Shown here: positions 24,494 through 32,938 of the stretch, piece after piece | Position numbering within the stretch: the first letter of the stretch is position 1 | Layout of the letters: each line of letters begins with the position of its first letter | Assembly: GCA_013177805.1 (NCBI GenBank) | Contig: JABLXU010000054.1 | Location: 1 to 36,246, forward strand | Length of the DNA: 36,246 bases | From: Candidatus Omnitrophota bacterium | GTDB taxonomy: Bacteria; Hinthialibacterota; Hinthialibacteria; Hinthialibacterales; Hinthialibacteraceae | Reading direction: 5' to 3' | Program-made: the position numbers and the translations under genes | Notes under the pieces: generated by a model | Told to the model about the DNA's origin: nothing | The model's database searches: none | Seen by the model: the letters and a program-made list of their open reading frames with translations, nothing else

Positions 24494-24520
24494 ATATAGG
24501 AGAAAAGTGGATTCCGTCAA
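24491..24520 (-). promoter_or_regulatory. Promoter of the metal-uptake operon
   Basis: On the minus strand TTGACG (24520-24515) is followed after 18 nt by TATTTA (24496-24491). Transcription would start close to the end of the palindrome at 24480-24493 and read into the repressor gene. Confidence 0.5.
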
Positions 24521-24556
24521 GGGTATTTTGCCTATACGGATTCCAGGCCGGTTTGC

Positions 24557-24562
24557 TAGGAT
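24557..24562 (+). promoter_or_regulatory. Possible extended -10 (TGCTAGGAT) for the esterase gene
   Basis: TAGGAT is preceded by TGC, an extended -10 form, 41 nt before the ATG. The 10-mer GCTAGGATGA is repeated at a similar distance before the aldo/keto reductase gene (33909-33918). No good -35 is seen. Confidence 0.3.
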
Positions 24563-24602
24563 GATGCTATTGAAGAGATCGGTGAGCAAAGGAGAAAACT
24601 GA

Positions 24603-26651
24603 ATGAGCAGATTGCTGATCGGATTGGTGATTCTAAGTTGGATCCCCTTCGCGGCCATCAGTGGAGAAATCCCGGAGGCAGACTCGGTGCGGGGGGATGG
24701 GCTTTCGGATGAATGGGAAAGATATCCCGCTCAGGAGATGATGACCCGGTATCTGCGGCGTTTGGCTCATGAAGCGCTCGACCGGCGGGAGGCGCACTAC
24801 GAAGAGATCAAGACGCCGGAACAGATCGCCGAATACCAGAAAAGCATGAAGCAGTTTTTCGTGGAGCAACTGGGCGGATTCTGGGAAAAGACGCCGCTGA
24901 ACGCGCAAATCACCGGCACGCTGGATTTCAAGGATTACCGGATCGAAAAGTTGATCTACCAGAGTCAACCGGGATTGTATGTGACCGCGGTCCTTTATTT
25001 GCCGAACACCCCGCCTCCCTATCCCGGCGTGCTGCTGCCCTGCGGCCACAGCGATAACGGGAAGGCGTCGGAAACCTATCAACGGGCAAGCCTCTTGCTC
25101 GTGAAGCATGGATTCGCGGTCTTGTGCTACGATCCCTTCGACCAGGGAGAACGGTATCAACTGCTGGACGCGCAAGGGAAGCCGCGGCTGGGTGGGACTA
25201 TCGGCCATACGATGGTAGGCGTGGGCTGCATCCTGCTGGGGCGGAACGCGGCCACCTACCGGATTTGGGACGGCATACGGGGGATCGATTATTTGACCAG
25301 CCGGCCGGATATCGACGCCTCCCGGATCGGCTGCACTGGGAACTCGGGCGGTGGGACCTTGACCAGTTATCTGATGGCCTTGGACGAGCGGATCGTCTGC
25401 GCGGTTCCCAGTTGCTATCTGACCACCTTGCGAAACCAGGAGCCGCAAGACGCGGAACAAAATATTCATGCCCAGATCGCCTTTGGGATGGACCACGCCG
25501 ATTACATCCTGATGCGTGCCCCCAAACCCACGTTGATGAGCACGGCCACAAGGGACTTCTTCGATATCCACGGCGCGTGGTTCACTTTCCGGCAGGCCAA
25601 ACGGTTTTACACCCGGCTGGGTTTCGCGGAACGGGTGGAATTGATCGAAACCGACGCCGAACATGGGTTTTCAGTCCAATTGCGGGAAGGCATGGTCCGG
25701 TGGATGAAGCGCTGGCTGATGCACGTGGAAGATCCCCTCACCGAGCCGGAACTGGCAGTCTTGAGTGATGAAGAAGTGCGATGTACGCCCCAGGGACAGG
25801 TCGGTTTGTTGGACGGCGCGAAGACCATCTACGAGTTGAACCGGAAAATCGAAGAACAACTTCAACAAAATAGACAACAGTATTGGCAAAAAACACCCCG
25901 CCAAGCGGCTTTGCATGAAGTGCGGGCCATCGCGGGGATCCGGCCTTTGGAGCAGATCCCTTCGTTGGAAGTGGTTAAGATGGAACCGGTTGCCCAGGAA
26001 GGGGCTGATCGGAAACATCTGATTCTAAAGGGGGAAGATGGATTGTATGTTCCCGCCGTGGTGTGGGTGCCCAAACCCTCCCCCAGCGAAGACTTCTACC
26101 TGGTGCTGGATGAAAAAGGCAAGCAGGCGGTGCTGGGACCGGACGGAGTAGGCAGAGAGTTGACCGGCGAAGGGCATGTGGTGATGGCGGCCGATCTGCC
26201 GGGTTTGGGGGTGACCGCCCGGCCGGCTGGCTCGAATGTGTGGAGCACGCATTTCGGGCCCGGGTGGCAGGACGTGTTTTTGGCTTACATGCTGGGTAAA
26301 TCGTACGTAGGCCTGCGGGCGGAAGTGATTTTGGCGTTGGCCCGGTTCATGAGCGAATTGGAGCCTGCCGGCATCCCTCGCCGGATTCATTTGATTGCCT
26401 CCGGGGAAGCGGGTCCCGCGGCGTTGCACGCGGCGGCCTTGGAACCCGCACTGTTCGATTCGGTGAAGATCCAAAAATCCCTCGTGTCCTGGTCCAATGT
26501 GATTCACAACACAATCACGAAAAACCAATTGGTTAACACGGTCCACGGCGCCTTACGGAAATACGACCTGCCGGATTTGGCCGCCACTTTGCCCGCGGAT
26601 AAATTGATCATTGAAGATCCTGTGGACGCGCTGGGGAATCCGGTGAAATGA
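24603..26651 (+). CDS. Secreted alpha/beta-hydrolase, acetyl-xylan-esterase-like, with degenerate second domain
   Basis: The 682-aa product follows AAAGGAG (8 nt) and begins with a signal peptide (about 1-21). The first hydrolase domain (about 110-375) has the oxyanion region LLPCGHSDNG (144-153), nucleophile S248 in GCTGNSGGG, D318 as candidate acid and H354 (DAEHGFS). This arrangement fits secreted carbohydrate or acetyl-ester hydrolases. The second half (about 400-682) keeps hydrolase-like strands, but its nucleophile elbow reads SGEAG (600-604), with Glu where Ser is expected, so it is probably non-catalytic. It is divergent from the metal operon and likely acts on plant or algal polysaccharide. 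Confidence 0.87.
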   Translation: MSRLLIGLVILSWIPFAAISGEIPEADSVRGDGLSDEWERYPAQEMMTRYLRRLAHEALDRREAHYEEIKTPEQIAEYQKSMKQFFVEQLGGFWEKTPLNAQITGTLDFKDYRIEKLIYQSQPGLYVTAVLYLPNTPPPYPGVLLPCGHSDNGKASETYQRASLLLVKHGFAVLCYDPFDQGERYQLLDAQGKPRLGGTIGHTMVGVGCILLGRNAATYRIWDGIRGIDYLTSRPDIDASRIGCTGNSGGGTLTSYLMALDERIVCAVPSCYLTTLRNQEPQDAEQNIHAQIAFGMDHADYILMRAPKPTLMSTATRDFFDIHGAWFTFRQAKRFYTRLGFAERVELIETDAEHGFSVQLREGMVRWMKRWLMHVEDPLTEPELAVLSDEEVRCTPQGQVGLLDGAKTIYELNRKIEEQLQQNRQQYWQKTPRQAALHEVRAIAGIRPLEQIPSLEVVKMEPVAQEGADRKHLILKGEDGLYVPAVVWVPKPSPSEDFYLVLDEKGKQAVLGPDGVGRELTGEGHVVMAADLPGLGVTARPAGSNVWSTHFGPGWQDVFLAYMLGKSYVGLRAEVILALARFMSELEPAGIPRRIHLIASGEAGPAALHAAALEPALFDSVKIQKSLVSWSNVIHNTITKNQLVNTVHGALRKYDLPDLAATLPADKLIIEDPVDALGNPVK

Positions 26652-26697
26652 GTCGAACCCCCTCCAATCCCCTTTTCCACTGCTGAACTTTCCCCTT

Positions 26698-26712
26698 AAG
26701 TGAACCATTCAT
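26698..26712. repeat. 15-bp direct repeat flanking the GT87 gene (partner at 27893-27907)
   Basis: AAGTGAACCATTCAT occurs exactly twice, once just beyond the stop of the GT87-type gene and once ending at its start codon, in the same orientation. With one mismatch the match extends by three bases. A single 15-mer repeat in a 36-kb window can arise by chance, but its placement at both gene ends is notable. Confidence 0.6.
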
Positions 26713-26725
26713 AAAGGACGGTTCC

Positions 26726-27907
26726 TCATGACCGGTTTCTTCGAAACGATAGATTAAGAAATACTCCATACTGAATCAGCGTGGCCCATAGCAGGGGAAA
26801 CCGGTCCAGCCAATAAAGAGGGGGGCTGCCCAAGAAACCCTGCGGATAGATATAAAAAAGGATGGATAAGGCAGCACAATAACCCCACCCAGGAACGCAC
26901 GGCAAGCGATTGGCCAGCAACGCGCCGGCGGTGACCAGGGGCAACAACAGGCGGATGTGGGTGGCAGTCCAGGCGGTCGGAGTGATGAGCAGAGAGACTG
27001 TGGCAAACAGGGAAGCATTGACAAACACGGCATTTGAATTCCGGACCTTGAGCAAATCCCGCGCGTGATAAACCGCGAAGACATACGTCATTCCCACCAA
27101 ACACCGGATGAGTTGGATGAATCCATCTCGCATCGCCAACAAGTCGCGCAGAAACAAGGACAGCGACTGGTTGTCCACATATGCGTCCGCGTAGTTCAGC
27201 AAGGCGGGAAGAATGGTTCGCAGGAATGTCCACTGGACGCGCCAGCCGATCACTCCAGTGAAGAGTATGACTCCGCTCAGCCCGATTGCCAAAATGGGGA
27301 TGAAAATCGGTTTCCGCCAGACTGCCGCGAGGGATAACATGTAAGGCCCCGGCCAGAGTTTGATCATCACTCCCGCCACGTAGGCCCCCCCGGTTCCCCA
27401 CAGCCAACGGGTTTCCGCCGCTCCAACCACGGTCAGGAGAAACAGCAGAAACAAAAAACCCTCGATTTGCAGCGATCCCAGGAGCAAAGAGGATGGATAC
27501 GGCGCCAGGACGAGCAGATGAATGAAGGAATCCAACAACGGCGCTCTAGGGGATATGATTTTCCGTAAACGAATGAGGAGCAGATCAATTCCAATAAGCG
27601 CGGCGGCCGCGCCAAACGCGAAGACCATTTTGGCTTGCACCGGCCCTAGCCAGGTCAGTGGATACAATCCGGCGGCGAAATAAGGGGGGTAAAGGTACCA
27701 GGAGTCGATCCCCTCGCGTGCCGCATCCGCCTGCGCGTCGTAATAAATGTTCTCTCCCTGAAAAAGGCGCTGGCTAGCCTGATAGTAATGCTCAAAATCC
27801 GTGCCATGAATCGACACGATGCCCGGCAGCCCGGTGAACATCCAGCAGACTAATACCGCGCCCACGGCCCAGGAGAGACCGGTAGGCCAGGAAAGTGAAC
27901 CATTCAT
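26726..27907 (-). CDS. GT87-type (DUF2029) polyprenol-phosphate sugar transferase
   Basis: The 393-aa polytopic protein has about ten hydrophobic helices. After the first helix comes GTDFEHYYQASQRLFQG and then DSWYLYPPYFAAGLYPL. This DFxxYYxAxxxLxxGxxxY loop is the hallmark of GT87/DUF2029 mannosyl- or arabinosyl-transferases that use polyprenyl-phosphate sugars on the outer face of the membrane. I start it at ATG 27907. The frame stays open further upstream, but that part passes through the glnA terminator hairpin and reads as repeat-derived sequence. There is no clear ribosome site. The glnA terminator lies just upstream, so it probably has its own promoter. Confidence 0.82.
   Translation of the reverse strand: MNGSLSWPTGLSWAVGAVLVCWMFTGLPGIVSIHGTDFEHYYQASQRLFQGENIYYDAQADAAREGIDSWYLYPPYFAAGLYPLTWLGPVQAKMVFAFGAAAALIGIDLLLIRLRKIISPRAPLLDSFIHLLVLAPYPSSLLLGSLQIEGFLFLLFLLTVVGAAETRWLWGTGGAYVAGVMIKLWPGPYMLSLAAVWRKPIFIPILAIGLSGVILFTGVIGWRVQWTFLRTILPALLNYADAYVDNQSLSLFLRDLLAMRDGFIQLIRCLVGMTYVFAVYHARDLLKVRNSNAVFVNASLFATVSLLITPTAWTATHIRLLLPLVTAGALLANRLPCVPGWGYCAALSILFYIYPQGFLGSPPLYWLDRFPLLWATLIQYGVFLNLSFRRNRS
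27893..27907. repeat. 15-bp direct repeat flanking the GT87 gene (partner at 26698-26712)
   Basis: This is the second copy of AAGTGAACCATTCAT. Its last three bases are the complement of the chosen GT87 start codon. Confidence 0.6.
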
Positions 27908-28040
27908 GAACACGCGCGTCCCGGATGAATCATTGCAGGTCACCCCGCCGATTGAACATCTCCATCTAGAATTTGACTCGATTCGGGATTGGGACGCAAG
28001 GCGGGGAGAGGGGCTGGGGATAAAGGCTTGGGCAATCCAT

Positions 28041-28081
28041 AAAAAAAGGCGGGACTGGCAAGCCGGTAAGCCAGTCCCGCC
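28041..28081 (-). terminator. Rho-independent terminator of glnA
   Basis: On the minus strand GGCGGGACTGGC pairs perfectly over 12 bp with GCCAGTCCCGCC around a 10-nt loop and is followed by seven T residues. It lies 55 nt after the glnA stop codon. Confidence 0.92.
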
Positions 28082-28135
28082 CATTGTAGAATAAGCATCC
28101 TTAAACCTGTCAAACGGAAACGCCCGCAAAACGTC

Positions 28136-29551
28136 TCAGCAATCGTAATACAGGAAGAATTCATACGGCGTGGGGCGGAGATTGCACGGCAAGATCTCCT
28201 GCGTGCGCTTGTATTCGATCCAGGTGTCGATGACGTCCTGGGTGAAAACATCGCCCTGCAGCAGGAACTGATGATCTTTCTCTAGCGCGGTCACCGCTTC
28301 CGCCAGCGAACCGGGAACCTTGGGGACCTTGGCCAGTTCCTCGGGCGGCAGATCGTAGAGGTTCTTGTCGAGCGGATCGCCCGGATCGGTTTTGTTCAAG
28401 ATGCCATCGATCCCCGCCATGGCGATCGCCGCGAAAGCGAAATAAGGATTGCAGGAGGGATCGGGGCAACGGAACTCGACGCGCTTGGCCTTGGGACTGG
28501 GCGAATACATGGGAATCCGCACGGCCGCGCTGCGGTTGCGCTGCGAATAGGCCAGATTGACCGGCGCCTCGTAGCCGGGGACCAGCCGCTTGTACGAGTT
28601 GGTCGTGGGGGCGCAGAAGGCGATCAGGGCGTCGGCGTGTTTCAAAATGCCCCCAATGTAATGCAAGGCCAATGGCGACAGCCCCGCGTATTTGTCCCCC
28701 GCGAACAGAGGCTTGCCGTTTTTCCACAAACTGGAGTGGACGTGCATCCCCGATCCATTATCCCCGTACATGGGTTTGGGCATGAAGGTGACAGTCTTGC
28801 CATGGCGGGCGGCGACGTTCTTCAACACGTACTTGTAGATCATGAGCTGGTCGGCCATGCGTACCAGCGGACCGAAGCGCATGTCGATTTCGCACTGTCC
28901 GGCCGTGGCCACTTCGTGATGGTGCGCCTCCACGTCGATGCCCAGGCTGATGAGGACATCCACCATTTCCGATCGCAGATCTTGCAGCGTATCGGTCGGG
29001 GGCACGGGAAAATAGCCTTCTTTGTGGCGCGGACGGTGACCCAGGTTGTGGCCGTCGCATTCCGCGTCGCTGTTCCAGATCCCTTCGACCGAATCGATTT
29101 CATACATGCCGTAATTGGCTTCCTGGCCGAAACGGACATGATCGAAAACGAAAAATTCCGCCTCCGGGCCGAAATAGACCGTATCGGCGATCCCCGTGGA
29201 CTTGATATATTCCTCGCATTTTTTGGCGACATTGCGTGGATCGCGGGTATACGGTTGCAACGTGATCGGATCCAGAATGGAGCAAGTCAGGGACAACGTC
29301 GAGTGCTCCCGGAACGGATCGACGAAGGCCGTAGTCGGATCAGGCAGGATCAACATGTCGCTTTCGTTGATTGCCTGCCAGCCCCGGATACTGGAACCGT
29401 CAAACCCAAATCCGTCTTCAAACGACTCGGCTTCCAGGCAATGGGAGGGCACGGTGAAATGCTGCCACGTCCCGGGAAAATCCTGGAACTTGAAATCGAC
29501 GTATTTGATCGACTTTTCCTTGATGAGGGTCAATACTTCGTGCGGCGTCAT
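28136..29551 (-). CDS. glnA: Glutamine synthetase, type I
   Basis: The 471-aa enzyme makes glutamine from glutamate, ammonia and ATP, the main entry point of nitrogen. Family marks include DGSSIRGW (51-58), the metal-site stretch GPEAEFF, HHHEVATAGQCEID, the ATP-loop region KPMYGDNGSGMHVH, and RCPDPSCNPY. The adenylylation loop KNLYDLPPEE is present, so activity is likely tuned by covalent AMP addition as in the GSI-beta class. AAAGGAG sits 9 nt before the ATG. It is monocistronic, with a strong terminator behind. I found no NtrC-type enhancer or sigma-54 promoter in the upstream 150 nt, so nitrogen control by the response regulator here is not supported. Confidence 0.98.
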   Translation of the reverse strand: MTPHEVLTLIKEKSIKYVDFKFQDFPGTWQHFTVPSHCLEAESFEDGFGFDGSSIRGWQAINESDMLILPDPTTAFVDPFREHSTLSLTCSILDPITLQPYTRDPRNVAKKCEEYIKSTGIADTVYFGPEAEFFVFDHVRFGQEANYGMYEIDSVEGIWNSDAECDGHNLGHRPRHKEGYFPVPPTDTLQDLRSEMVDVLISLGIDVEAHHHEVATAGQCEIDMRFGPLVRMADQLMIYKYVLKNVAARHGKTVTFMPKPMYGDNGSGMHVHSSLWKNGKPLFAGDKYAGLSPLALHYIGGILKHADALIAFCAPTTNSYKRLVPGYEAPVNLAYSQRNRSAAVRIPMYSPSPKAKRVEFRCPDPSCNPYFAFAAIAMAGIDGILNKTDPGDPLDKNLYDLPPEELAKVPKVPGSLAEAVTALEKDHQFLLQGDVFTQDVIDTWIEYKRTQEILPCNLRPTPYEFFLYYDC

Positions 29552-30116
29552 GGTTTGCTTCTCCTTTAATTTATTTGGATTTAATCAGCGGTCCATCCCG
29601 ATAATTCTGAGAATCGGATCCCATTATTTGCCCAATCATGGAGAGATTGCTTCCGGTATAATCCTTGTTCTAAAAATTACACCCCCATCCCTGCTGATTC
29701 ACTCGGCCAGTGGACAAGATCGGACATGATCTTCCGGGGAACAACTTATGGATTTTTTATAAAATCCGGCTTTGGGGTAAACAGCTCATGAACTGGATTA
29801 CCATTCAATCAACACGCTGGTTAGTAATGCACAGGGTATGCCAATTTCGCGAGGATTCTTGTATCTTAAATCAAATCAAGGTATTATATCAATCCTCTCC
29901 TTAGGTTGTTCTGGTTTGCCCTGGCGGTGTCCACCTCCCTATTGTCTTTTTATGAACAGGTGGTCAAAAAAAAACACAGGCCGTTTGAAAAAGAGCAGGG
30001 GGAATTTCACGCGCTGAGAAGAGCCAAGTGTATGGATTAGGCCGGAATCATCCTACACTATAATTTCTAAGTGATAAACAGCTTTCTTAAAGCTACATAG
30101 CAGACCGGAGTATGGC
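29552..30116. other. Intergenic region between glnA and der (565 nt)
   Basis: This divergent, A+T-rich gap has no convincing gene. It holds the glnA ribosome site, a small ATTCTGAGAAT palindrome near 29605, a TATAAT at 29657-29662 with no useful -35, and an A/T-rich 7-bp hairpin at 29750-29767. CCACCT and AGGTGG near 29930-29965 could pair across a long loop. No RNA family is recognised. Confidence 0.5.
30059..30064 (+). promoter_or_regulatory. Possible -10 box (TATAAT) for der
   Basis: A consensus TATAAT lies 52 nt before the der start. The -35 region is poor (TTAGGC-like). Position and sequence are plausible for the promoter of the der-plsY-hisA unit. Confidence 0.35.
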
Positions 30117-31478
30117 ATGAATCGGGTACTGGAGAGCGGCAAGCCACCTGTTCTCTCCTGGGTGGTCATCGTGGGGCGTCCCAACGTGGGGAAATCAACC
30201 CTGTTCAACCGGATCCTGGGAAAACGGGATGCCATTGTGGACGACCAACCGGGCGTCACCCGGGATGTTCTGTTCCGCCTGGCCGACTGGAACGGAAAGT
30301 GTTTCACGCTGGCCGACACCGGCGGTGTCTTCGGGCCGGATGACGATCCATTTTCCAAGATCATTCAGGAACAGATTGAAATGACCGCCCGGAATGCGGC
30401 GGTGATCCTCTTCCTGGTGGATGGCCAAACCGGTCCCGTCCCGCTGGATCATGAGATCGCCCTGTTTTTACGCCGTCTGGATAAACCCATCGTCACGGTG
30501 GTCAACAAGGTGGATTCTCCCAAGCAGGAGGCGGCGGTTTTGGCTTCGTTCTATGAACTGGGCTTGACGGATCTGTACGCCGTCTCCGCCCTGCACGGGA
30601 CTGGGATCGGAGACATGCTGGACGCGGTAACGGCTCATCTGCCGGATGAACGATTCATGGCCGGGACATCCCGGCTGCCGGGGATCGCTATCATTGGCCG
30701 TCCCAACACCGGGAAATCCACTTTGCTAAACACCTTGTGCGGTTCTCCACGGGCCCTCGTGTCACCGATTCCCGGAACGACCCGTGATCCGGTAGACACC
30801 GAAGTGGAGGTGAACGGCAAGCGGTACTTGCTTATCGACACGGCGGGCATCCGGCGGCGGGGGAAGACCGCCCAGGGACTGGAGCATTACACGCTGATCC
30901 GCTCGCAACAGGCTCTCGAACGCTGCGACCTGGCCTTGTTGTTGATCGATGCCCAAGAAGGTTTGACAGAAACCGATGCCAAAGTATTCGGCCTGGCCAA
31001 GGACGCGGGCAAGGCCGCCATCATTTTGGTAAACAAGTGGGATCTGATCGAAAAAAACGAGAAAACCACCGGGGCCTACGCGAAAGCCATCCGGGAGCGA
31101 ATCCCCTTTTTGCATTACGCGCCCCTCGAGTTCATTTCGGCGCTCACCCGGTTGCGGGTGCAGCGGATTTTTCCTCATGTGGAGCGCATTCTGGAACATT
31201 TCCACACCCGCGTTTCCACCTCAGTGTTGAACGGGATGCTGGAGAAGATCCTCAGCCGCAATCCGCCGCCGTTGCATAAAGGGCGTTCTCCCCGCATATA
31301 TTATTGGACGCAAGTGGCGGCCGCGCCGCCCACATTCGTGGCGTTTGTCAACGACCCCAAAGCCATTCACTTCTCGTATCACCGGTATTTGATTAACCAA
31401 TTGTATGAGACGTTCGATCTGGAAGGCACGCCGATTCGACTGTATTTCAAAAAACGGGAGGGCCGAAAAATCCGGTGA
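30117..31478 (+). CDS. der: Ribosome assembly GTPase Der (EngA)
   Basis: The 453-aa protein has the unique double-GTPase layout. G domain 1 (about 16-175) has GRPNVGKST, PGVTRD, DTGG and NKVD. G domain 2 (about 188-360) has GRPNTGKST, PGTTRDPVD, DTAGIRRRGK and NKWDLIEK. A C-terminal KH-like domain (about 365-453) ends ETFDLEGTPIRLYFKKR. Der acts in maturation of the 50S subunit. GGAG lies 6 nt before the ATG. It is the first gene of a tight unit: its stop overlaps the plsY start by 4 nt. Length and motifs are normal. Confidence 0.98.
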   Translation: MNRVLESGKPPVLSWVVIVGRPNVGKSTLFNRILGKRDAIVDDQPGVTRDVLFRLADWNGKCFTLADTGGVFGPDDDPFSKIIQEQIEMTARNAAVILFLVDGQTGPVPLDHEIALFLRRLDKPIVTVVNKVDSPKQEAAVLASFYELGLTDLYAVSALHGTGIGDMLDAVTAHLPDERFMAGTSRLPGIAIIGRPNTGKSTLLNTLCGSPRALVSPIPGTTRDPVDTEVEVNGKRYLLIDTAGIRRRGKTAQGLEHYTLIRSQQALERCDLALLLIDAQEGLTETDAKVFGLAKDAGKAAIILVNKWDLIEKNEKTTGAYAKAIRERIPFLHYAPLEFISALTRLRVQRIFPHVERILEHFHTRVSTSVLNGMLEKILSRNPPPLHKGRSPRIYYWTQVAAAPPTFVAFVNDPKAIHFSYHRYLINQLYETFDLEGTPIRLYFKKREGRKIR

Positions 31479-32107
31479 ACATACTTCTGAGTTGGGTATT
31501 GGCCTATCTGCTGGGATCCATCCCCTCCGCCTATTACGCGGGGAAATGGATCCGCGGCATCGATCTGCGCGAACACGGGAGCGGCAACCTGGGATTCACG
31601 AACGCTTGGCGCACGCTGGGATTCAAGATCAGCATCCCGGTGCTACTGGTTGACATCGGCAAAGGAGTGGTGGCCATCGGATTGACGCGCTGGCTGTGTC
31701 CCGGCCATGAGCTCGTGGCCATTGCGGCTGGATTGGCGGCGATTCTGGGGCATAATTGGACGGTCTTTTTGGGATTCAAAGGGGGAGGGAAGGGCGTGGC
31801 CGTCTCCGCCGGCGTGTTTTTAGCTCTGGCTCCCGTTCCCTTCTTGATCACGCTGGCGGTCTTTTTGCTGGTTCTGTTCACCACCCGTTATATGTCGCTG
31901 GCGTCGATTACAGGCGCGGTGATCCTGGTGGCCGCGGGCGGAATATTGCGGGCCCTGCGGTCCCCGGCCGCCCCTTCTCTGGAAGTGTTGATCTTTTCGG
32001 GGGTGGCCGCGGTGATGCTGATTACGCGGCATTCATCGAACATCAAGCGGCTGTTGAACGGCACGGAAAACCGGTTGAGTTTTCGCTCCAAGGAAGGGAC
32101 ATCGTAA
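31475..32107 (+). CDS. plsY: Acyl-phosphate:glycerol-3-phosphate acyltransferase
   Basis: The 210-aa polytopic inner-membrane enzyme makes lysophosphatidic acid from acyl-phosphate and glycerol 3-phosphate, the first acylation in phospholipid synthesis with PlsX. Its three motifs are present: GSIPSAY (14-20), GSGNLGFTN (36-44) and GHNWTVFLGFKGGGKGVAV (92-110). The last carries one extra Gly in the GGxKG loop compared with the usual form. About five membrane helices are visible. It starts with GTG at 31475, overlapping the der stop as GTGA, so translation is coupled. The hisA ATG follows directly after its TAA. Confidence 0.95.
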   Translation: MNILLSWVLAYLLGSIPSAYYAGKWIRGIDLREHGSGNLGFTNAWRTLGFKISIPVLLVDIGKGVVAIGLTRWLCPGHELVAIAAGLAAILGHNWTVFLGFKGGGKGVAVSAGVFLALAPVPFLITLAVFLLVLFTTRYMSLASITGAVILVAAGGILRALRSPAAPSLEVLIFSGVAAVMLITRHSSNIKRLLNGTENRLSFRSKEGTS

Positions 32108-32851
32108 ATGGAAATTATCCCGGCCATCGACCTGCAGGGTGGACAGGTAGTCCGCCTGTTGCGGGGAGAATACGATCAGAAGACCGTGTATGACCGGCGG
32201 CCTGAGGAGGTCGCGAAGCAATGGCAAACCGGAGGAGCGCGGACTATCCACATCGTGGACCTGGACGGCGCGAAGGAGGGCTACACTCAAAACGGCCAGG
32301 CCATCCAGGCGATTGCCCGGGCGGTAACCGTGAAAACCGAACTGGGCGGCGGTCTGCGTGATTTGGATGCCATCCAGCGCGTCTTGGCCATGGGAGTTAC
32401 CCGGGCCATCCTGGGCAGCGTGCTGCTCGAAAAGCCCGGATTGGCGCGGGAGGCCGCCCGGCGGTTTCCAGACCGAATCATTCTAGGTATCGACGCCCGT
32501 AAGGGTCTGGTGGCCACCCGGGGTTGGCGCGAGGACAGCCCGGTTTGGGCCACGGATTTGGTGCGTGAATTCGCGGGATTGCCCATCGCAGGGGTTATCT
32601 ACACCGACATCGCCCGGGACGGAACCCTTGAAGGCCCTAACCTGGAGGCCATCGCCCGCATGGCCGAGTGCTCTCCGTTTCCGCTGACCGCTTCGGGGGG
32701 GATCGGCAGTTTGGATCATATCCGGGCGCTCGCGGCCTTGGCCCACTCGCTGAAACAAGGAAGCATTACCGGCGTCATCGTGGGCAAGGCATTGTATGAA
32801 AAGAAATTCACTCTGGAGGAGGCCATCGCGGCGGCCGGGGAAATAAAATGA
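32108..32851 (+). CDS. hisA: ProFAR isomerase of histidine biosynthesis
   Basis: The 247-aa TIM barrel converts ProFAR to PRFAR, the fourth step of histidine synthesis. Catalytic D8 (IIPAIDLQGG) and D129 (LGIDARKG) are present, and phosphate-binding loops appear as ELGGGLRD and TASGGIGS. Hallmarks such as VRLLRGEYD and VDLDGAKEG separate it from HisF. The ATG abuts the plsY stop, with AGGAAGGG about 10 nt upstream. Other his genes are not nearby, so the pathway is scattered. It ends without a visible terminator. Confidence 0.95.
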   Translation: MEIIPAIDLQGGQVVRLLRGEYDQKTVYDRRPEEVAKQWQTGGARTIHIVDLDGAKEGYTQNGQAIQAIARAVTVKTELGGGLRDLDAIQRVLAMGVTRAILGSVLLEKPGLAREAARRFPDRIILGIDARKGLVATRGWREDSPVWATDLVREFAGLPIAGVIYTDIARDGTLEGPNLEAIARMAECSPFPLTASGGIGSLDHIRALAALAHSLKQGSITGVIVGKALYEKKFTLEEAIAAAGEIK

Positions 32852-32938
32852 ATAGAAAATAAAATAAGTTAGACAGGGGGCCGCGTATAAGACAAAACGA
32901 AAGGCTTACTCAATTGGTGCCATCCTGAGGTGGGCGTC

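Noticed and set aside
27908..28129. N-terminal extension of the GT87 protein by 74 residues
   Set aside because: The extra part runs through the perfect glnA terminator hairpin and a non-coding repeat-like stretch and lacks a ribosome site.
28637..29569. Open frame of about 310 codons antisense to glnA, and similar long antisense frames over the response regulator, beta-helix, DUF4380-like and esterase genes
   Set aside because: They mirror the codon bias of the GC-rich real genes, have no ribosome sites, and give low-complexity His/Arg/Gly-rich protein without domains.
29552..29720. Sigma-54 or NtrC site for glnA
   Set aside because: No TGGCAC-N5-TTGC or GCAC-N7-GTGC pattern was found on the glnA strand.
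29925..29980. Sequence CCCTGGCGGTGTCCACCTCCC that resembles part of a 5S rRNA
   Set aside because: Only the first bases resemble 5S. The conserved loops and the closing helix are absent and the flanks do not pair.
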